From Paraburkholderia edwinii (GTDB taxonomy: Bacteria; Pseudomonadota; Gammaproteobacteria; Burkholderiales; Burkholderiaceae), in NCBI RefSeq assembly GCF_019428685.1, contig NZ_CP080096.1:1302001-1366000 (forward strand): a DNA stretch of 64,000 nt. The letters are read 5' to 3'. The notes under the pieces are model-generated. The model worked only from the letters and a program-made list of their open reading frames with translations. It was not told the origin of the DNA and made no database searches. Shown one piece after another: positions 62,796 through 64,000 of this stretch. Both the position numbers and the translations under genes were made by a program. Numbering within the stretch: position 1 is the first letter of the stretch; each line of letters opens with the position of its first letter.

Positions 62796-63497
62796 ATGAC
62801 TACAAAAGAATGCACTCGCGCGATCGCTTCGCCTTGCGAAGACGACGCGCGAAAGCCACGCGCGCCTGTTACCGCTCATGTGAACGCTCATCTGACCGAC
62901 TTCCCCGCGGCGGCACCGGCCGGCATAAGCGCCAAGGCTTGCCGCGAGTTCGAAGCGTCGCTCGCGAAACTGCAGGCGGTTACCGAACAGATGCAGCATA
63001 CGGAAGACGCCGACGGCATCGATTCGATGGCTTTTGCGCGGGCGCTCGAAAGCTATCAGCGCGCAAGACTCGTCTGGCTATCGAACGAAATCATGCTGCG
63101 CAGCAGCGCGGTATGCATGCCGGTGCGTGTGCCGGCGCCTGAGCGCGTGCTTTCGCTTCACTGCGCCGAACCGGTCGCCGCGTCGTACGAGATTCTGCTG
63201 CGCATCAACGGCTATCCGGTCATGTCGCTCGATGAGCTGGGCGGGCTCGACGCGCTGCTCGATCATTTCGCGCCGCAGGCGGTGCTGCTCGATCTCGATG
63301 AACGCTTCGGCATGAAGTTCGCCTGCATCGTGCGTGCGCGGGAATGGCAACGGCAGCAGGACGGGTTGCGCGATATGCGGATTGTCGGGCTCGCGTCGCC
63401 GCGTCTCGCGCAGACGCACATTCCGCTGGTGGACATCATGATCGGCAAGCCCGCACAGCTCGGCGAGCTGGTCGATGCAATTCACGCTCATTACTAA
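62796..63497 (+). CDS. Receiver-like protein with novel N-terminal region
   Basis: A 233-residue protein. The first 100 residues are polar and helical with a probable coiled coil (FEASLAKLQAVTEQMQ) and no known family. The last 115 residues have the pattern of a response-regulator receiver: RVLSLHCAEPVAASYEILLR, then QAVLLDLDERFGM with a candidate phosphoacceptor Asp, RIVGLAS, and IGKPAQLGELVDAI with the conserved Lys-Pro. The acidic pair at the first strand is missing (LHCAE), so phosphorylation may be lost. GAGGG site before ATG 62796. No output domain; possibly a connector protein in the local network. Confidence 0.65.
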   Translation: MTTKECTRAIASPCEDDARKPRAPVTAHVNAHLTDFPAAAPAGISAKACREFEASLAKLQAVTEQMQHTEDADGIDSMAFARALESYQRARLVWLSNEIMLRSSAVCMPVRVPAPERVLSLHCAEPVAASYEILLRINGYPVMSLDELGGLDALLDHFAPQAVLLDLDERFGMKFACIVRAREWQRQQDGLRDMRIVGLASPRLAQTHIPLVDIMIGKPAQLGELVDAIHAHY

Positions 63498-63757
63498 CGT
63501 GGGTCGCGCGCGCCGCCCGGTCCTCCGGGCGCGGATGTACGAAACCCTTGCGTTATGGACATGAAACGACCCTTTACGTTAGTGCAGGGCTCTCATAATC
63601 TGGCACGAGGCTTAATCTGGTTCCTATGCGGTGCTGCGGCCTGGGACATGCTCTCGTCCGCCTGTCCTCGCGGCATAGCTTTTGAGCGGCCTTCGCGGCA
63701 CAGCTCCGAGGCGGCCCTATGCGGCCGCTCTTTTTTTGGCTGACGGGGATGAAGGGG
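63498..63757. ncRNA. Non-coding stretch with terminator, possible small RNA
   Basis: A 260-bp gap between the receiver-like gene and the response regulator, ending in a strong terminator (63710-63737) only 20 bp before the next start. The upstream gene's stop is 210 bp away, so the terminator may belong to a short independent transcript starting around 63560-63600. No coding frame here has a ribosome-binding site. Transcript existence is inferred. Confidence 0.35.
63710..63737 (+). terminator. Rho-independent terminator
   Basis: Stem GCGGCC/GGCCGC with a 6-nt loop followed by TC and seven T residues. A longer alternative stem uses GAGCGGCC at 63684-63691 with GGCCGCTC at 63723-63730. Confidence 0.75.
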
Positions 63758-64000
63758 ATGAAAATCCTGTTTGTCGACGACGACGCCGATACCTCATGGA
63801 CCTTTAGCGAGCTCGCGAAGCTCATGGGCCACGAGGCCGTGTCGGCCACCACCGGCGCGCAAGCCCTCGACGAAGCGCGCCGGCATTCGCCGGACCTGAT
63901 CTTCCTCGATGTGTTGCTCGGCAAGGACGACGGACGCGAAGTCTGTGCGTTGCTGCGCTGCGAGCCGACGCTTTCGCGGTGCGCGATCTTCGCGGTCACA
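63758..64000 (+). CDS. Response regulator receiver, 3' end outside window
   Basis: The first 81 codons of a response regulator. ILFVDDDADTS supplies the acidic pair and LIFLDVLLGKDDG the phosphoacceptor Asp51. The window ends at the strand leading to the conserved Ser/Thr (IFAVT). ATG 63758 is chosen because a GGGG element lies 9 nt upstream; ATG 63749 has it too close. What follows the receiver is unknown. Its place next to orphan CheB/kinase hybrids makes it a possible phosphotransfer partner. Confidence 0.85.
   Translation, partial: MKILFVDDDADTSWTFSELAKLMGHEAVSATTGAQALDEARRHSPDLIFLDVLLGKDDGREVCALLRCEPTLSRCAIFAVT

Noticed and set aside
63555..63743. 62-codon frame beginning MDMKRPFTLVQGSHN
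   Set aside because: No ribosome-binding site and the terminator hairpin lies inside it; treated as non-coding.

Overview
This 64-kb window looks like a chromosomal segment of a Burkholderiaceae bacterium of the Paraburkholderia/Caballeronia/Trinickia type. The support is high GC with strong G/C third-position bias, many LysR/GntR/AraC regulators, and gene families typical of that group (MgtC, PRC-barrel, DUF2945, stand-alone CheB with a zinc ribbon). No rRNA, tRNA, CRISPR array, insertion sequence or phage gene was seen. The species is an inference.

Layout. 0-5.4 kb: a peroxiredoxin, three LysR regulators, a GFA-type zinc protein and a DJ-1/PfpI protein. 5.5-7.7 kb: a tight three-gene operon in which a Rieske oxygenase appears split over two genes (cluster ligands in the first, mononuclear iron site in the second), followed by a glutathione S-transferase homologue. 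7.8-9.2 kb: a TetR regulator and a cysteine hydrolase, each preceded by the same 16-bp palindromic operator. 9.3-16.9 kb: a MocR-type aminotransferase lacking its DNA-binding domain, a carotenoid-biosynthesis-like/PqaA-like gene pair, isoaspartyl peptidase, a PRISE-type reductase, a TSUP exporter and a VOC protein. 17.2-22.7 kb: a six-gene operon with the order and families of mxaR-S-A-C-K-L (accessory proteins for PQQ methanol dehydrogenase), with no dehydrogenase gene in view. 22.7-28.5 kb: an AraC regulator, a protein of about nine 42-residue SKW-type repeats resembling RipS/XopAD type III effectors, then divergently flagellin fliC (with a sigma-28-like promoter and an internally duplicated variable region) and cap gene fliD.

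28.5-36.5 kb: a secreted NTF2-like protein, nucleoside hydrolase and a CobW-type metallochaperone. A cobalamin riboswitch then stands in front of a TonB-dependent receptor and an ABC importer. That importer carries an internal deletion which removes the 3' end of the ATPase gene and the 5' half of the binding-protein gene. 36.5-37.5 kb: a bacterial pentameric ligand-gated ion channel homologue.

37.7-47.2 kb: a compact polyketide cluster. On the minus strand run SDR, crotonyl-CoA carboxylase/reductase, a KS-AT-ACP-TE synthase, a free acyl carrier protein and a FabH-like synthase. Divergent from it are a protein with three carboxymuconolactone-decarboxylase domains and a MaoC hydratase. The set suggests a polyketide built with an alkylmalonyl extender, with ketoreduction and dehydration possibly supplied in trans. 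47.2-52.0 kb: AEC transporter, enolase-superfamily dehydratase and its likely FadR-type regulator, then DUF2945, MgtC and PRC-barrel proteins.

52.4-64.0 kb: a signalling island. Two giant CheB-CheR-PAS-histidine-kinase-receiver hybrids lie tail to tail, one with a receiver lacking its phosphoacceptor Asp. They are followed by a stand-alone CheB, a resolvase-like protein without the catalytic Ser motif, a divergent receiver-like protein, a terminated non-coding stretch (possible small RNA) and the start of a response regulator cut by the window end.
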